A stretch of 13,075 nt of DNA from contig JAGVUS010000216.1 in assembly GCA_019136175.1 (NCBI GenBank), positions 1 to 13,075 of the forward strand, in the 5' to 3' direction. The DNA is from Chloroflexota bacterium (GTDB lineage: Bacteria; Chloroflexota; Anaerolineae; Anaerolineales; Anaerolineaceae). Shown here piece by piece: positions 12,366-13,075 of this stretch; the stretch's first letter is position 1, and the number at the start of each line of letters is the position of its first letter. The notes under the pieces are model-generated. The model was not told where the DNA came from and did no database searches. It worked only from the letters and a program-made list of their open reading frames with translations. The translations under genes were made by a program, and so were the position numbers.

Positions 12366-13075
12366 ATGCAAACAACCAATTGGAAACGTCCTTTTTTCCT
12401 GATCTGGACGGGTCAGGCGATATCCCTGCTGGGAAGTTCACTTGTTCAGTTTGCCCTCATTTGGTGGCTGACAAAACAAACCGGTTCCGCTGCCGTGCTG
12501 GCGACTGCCACCCTGGTGGCGATTCTGCCCACGGTGTTCCTGGGACCTTTTGCCGGTGCCCTGGTGGACCGCTGGAGCCGCCGGGTGGTGATGATTGTCT
12601 CGGATGCCTGTGTTGCACTGGCAACCCTGATCCTTGTGGTATTGTTCTGGCTTGGGATCGCCCAACCCTGGCATATCTATGTGATCCTGTTTTTCCGTTC
12701 CCTGACCGGAGTTTTCCAGGGACCTGCCATGCTGGCATCCACCTCGCTGATGGTGCCGCAGGAGCACCTTTCCCGCATTACCGGCTTGAACCAGGCGCTG
12801 CGCGGCTTGATGGGAATTGCTGCACCGCCGCTGGGAGCACTGCTCCTGGAACTCCTGCCCATGTTTGGCGTACTTTCGGTGGATGTGGTGACCGCGTTGA
12901 TTGCCATCATCCCATTGTTCTTTGTCTCCATTCCCCAACCTGCCCGGCAGTCATCCGCGGAGGTGACCCCGCGGGCTGTCCTGCGGGATGTGCGGGATGG
13001 ATTAAAATATGTTTTCTCCTGGCCTGGTCTGCTGGGAATCATTCTCCTGGCAATGGTGTTGAATTTCCTGTTTGC
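12366..13075 (+). CDS. MFS transporter (DHA3/MefA-like), N-terminal 236 residues
   Basis: This is the start of a 12-helix major facilitator exporter, cut by the right edge. The opening NWKRPFFLIWTGQAISLLGS and the helix-2/3 loop motif GPFAGALVDRWSRR (60-73, motif A) match the DHA3 drug-export family that includes macrolide exporters and EntS. About six hydrophobic helices can be followed in the visible part, followed by a charged loop with RAVLRDVRDGLKYVF, typical of the central loop. The ATG at 12366 is 21 nt after the SHOCT-like stop; its ribosome site is weak (GAAAGA), so it may rely on the upstream gene. Substrate unknown. Context with PspC and SHOCT-like proteins would suit export in response to envelope damage, but this is only inference. 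Confidence 0.88.
   Translation, partial: MQTTNWKRPFFLIWTGQAISLLGSSLVQFALIWWLTKQTGSAAVLATATLVAILPTVFLGPFAGALVDRWSRRVVMIVSDACVALATLILVVLFWLGIAQPWHIYVILFFRSLTGVFQGPAMLASTSLMVPQEHLSRITGLNQALRGLMGIAAPPLGALLLELLPMFGVLSVDVVTALIAIIPLFFVSIPQPARQSSAEVTPRAVLRDVRDGLKYVFSWPGLLGIILLAMVLNFLF

Noticed and set aside
12438..12938. Open frame on the minus strand opposite the MFS transporter, rich in His, Gln and Gly
   Set aside because: That composition is the antisense of a hydrophobic membrane protein; the sense frame has clear MFS motifs.
1..13075. tRNA genes (including tRNA-Sec), CRISPR arrays, insertion sequences or long repeats
   Set aside because: I looked on both strands and saw none; the only structured RNAs are the T-box leader, the SECIS-like hairpin and terminators.

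Overview
The window is ordinary-looking bacterial chromosome of intermediate-to-high GC, densely coded on both strands, with no mobile elements, tRNA or rRNA genes, or CRISPR arrays that I can see. The gene set (class II CCA-adding enzyme, zinc-ribbon thymidine kinase, T-box-controlled serS, a PEP-synthase-like protein directly behind dnaN, and a DUF2089/SHOCT pair next to PspC) and the style of the proteins fit the Chloroflexota, probably class Anaerolineae. That assignment is an inference from overall resemblance, not a database result.

Layout. Positions 1-1993 (minus) hold a compact set tdk-hpt-cca: thymidine kinase, hypoxanthine phosphoribosyltransferase and the start of a CCA tRNA nucleotidyltransferase that runs off the left edge. 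Divergent from it, 2141-2899 (plus) encodes a peroxiredoxin-glutaredoxin fusion whose reading frame is interrupted by one TGA exactly where the peroxidatic cysteine should be. The best reading is a selenoprotein, and a bacterial SECIS-like stem-loop follows the TGA at the expected distance. Next come dnaN (3106-4233) and, overlapping it by one base, a 784-residue protein with a PEP synthase/PPDK N-terminal nucleotide-binding domain (4233-6587). Convergent to these, on the minus strand, is a 551-residue membrane protein ending in a zinc ribbon (6609-8264).

Positions 8381-10483 (minus) form a transcription unit: a near-perfect promoter, a textbook T-box leader with a UCC (Ser) specifier and a UGGC acceptor-pairing bulge, serS, and a DUF456 membrane protein 3 nt behind serS, closed by a strong terminator at 8327-8355. 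Upstream, on the same strand, are rnhA (10494-11000), whose only visible promoter would make a leaderless mRNA, and a small PspC-domain gene (11073-11306). Divergent from pspC, a good promoter drives a DUF2089 regulator, a SHOCT-like/YvlB-like protein and a DHA3-type MFS exporter that runs off the right edge. The pspC plus SHOCT-like pairing resembles the envelope-stress yvl/lia gene sets of Firmicutes.

The strongest item for follow-up is the probable Sec-containing peroxiredoxin-glutaredoxin fusion, which routine gene calling would truncate or start late. Second is the fully resolved serine T-box that appears to control DUF456 as well as serS.
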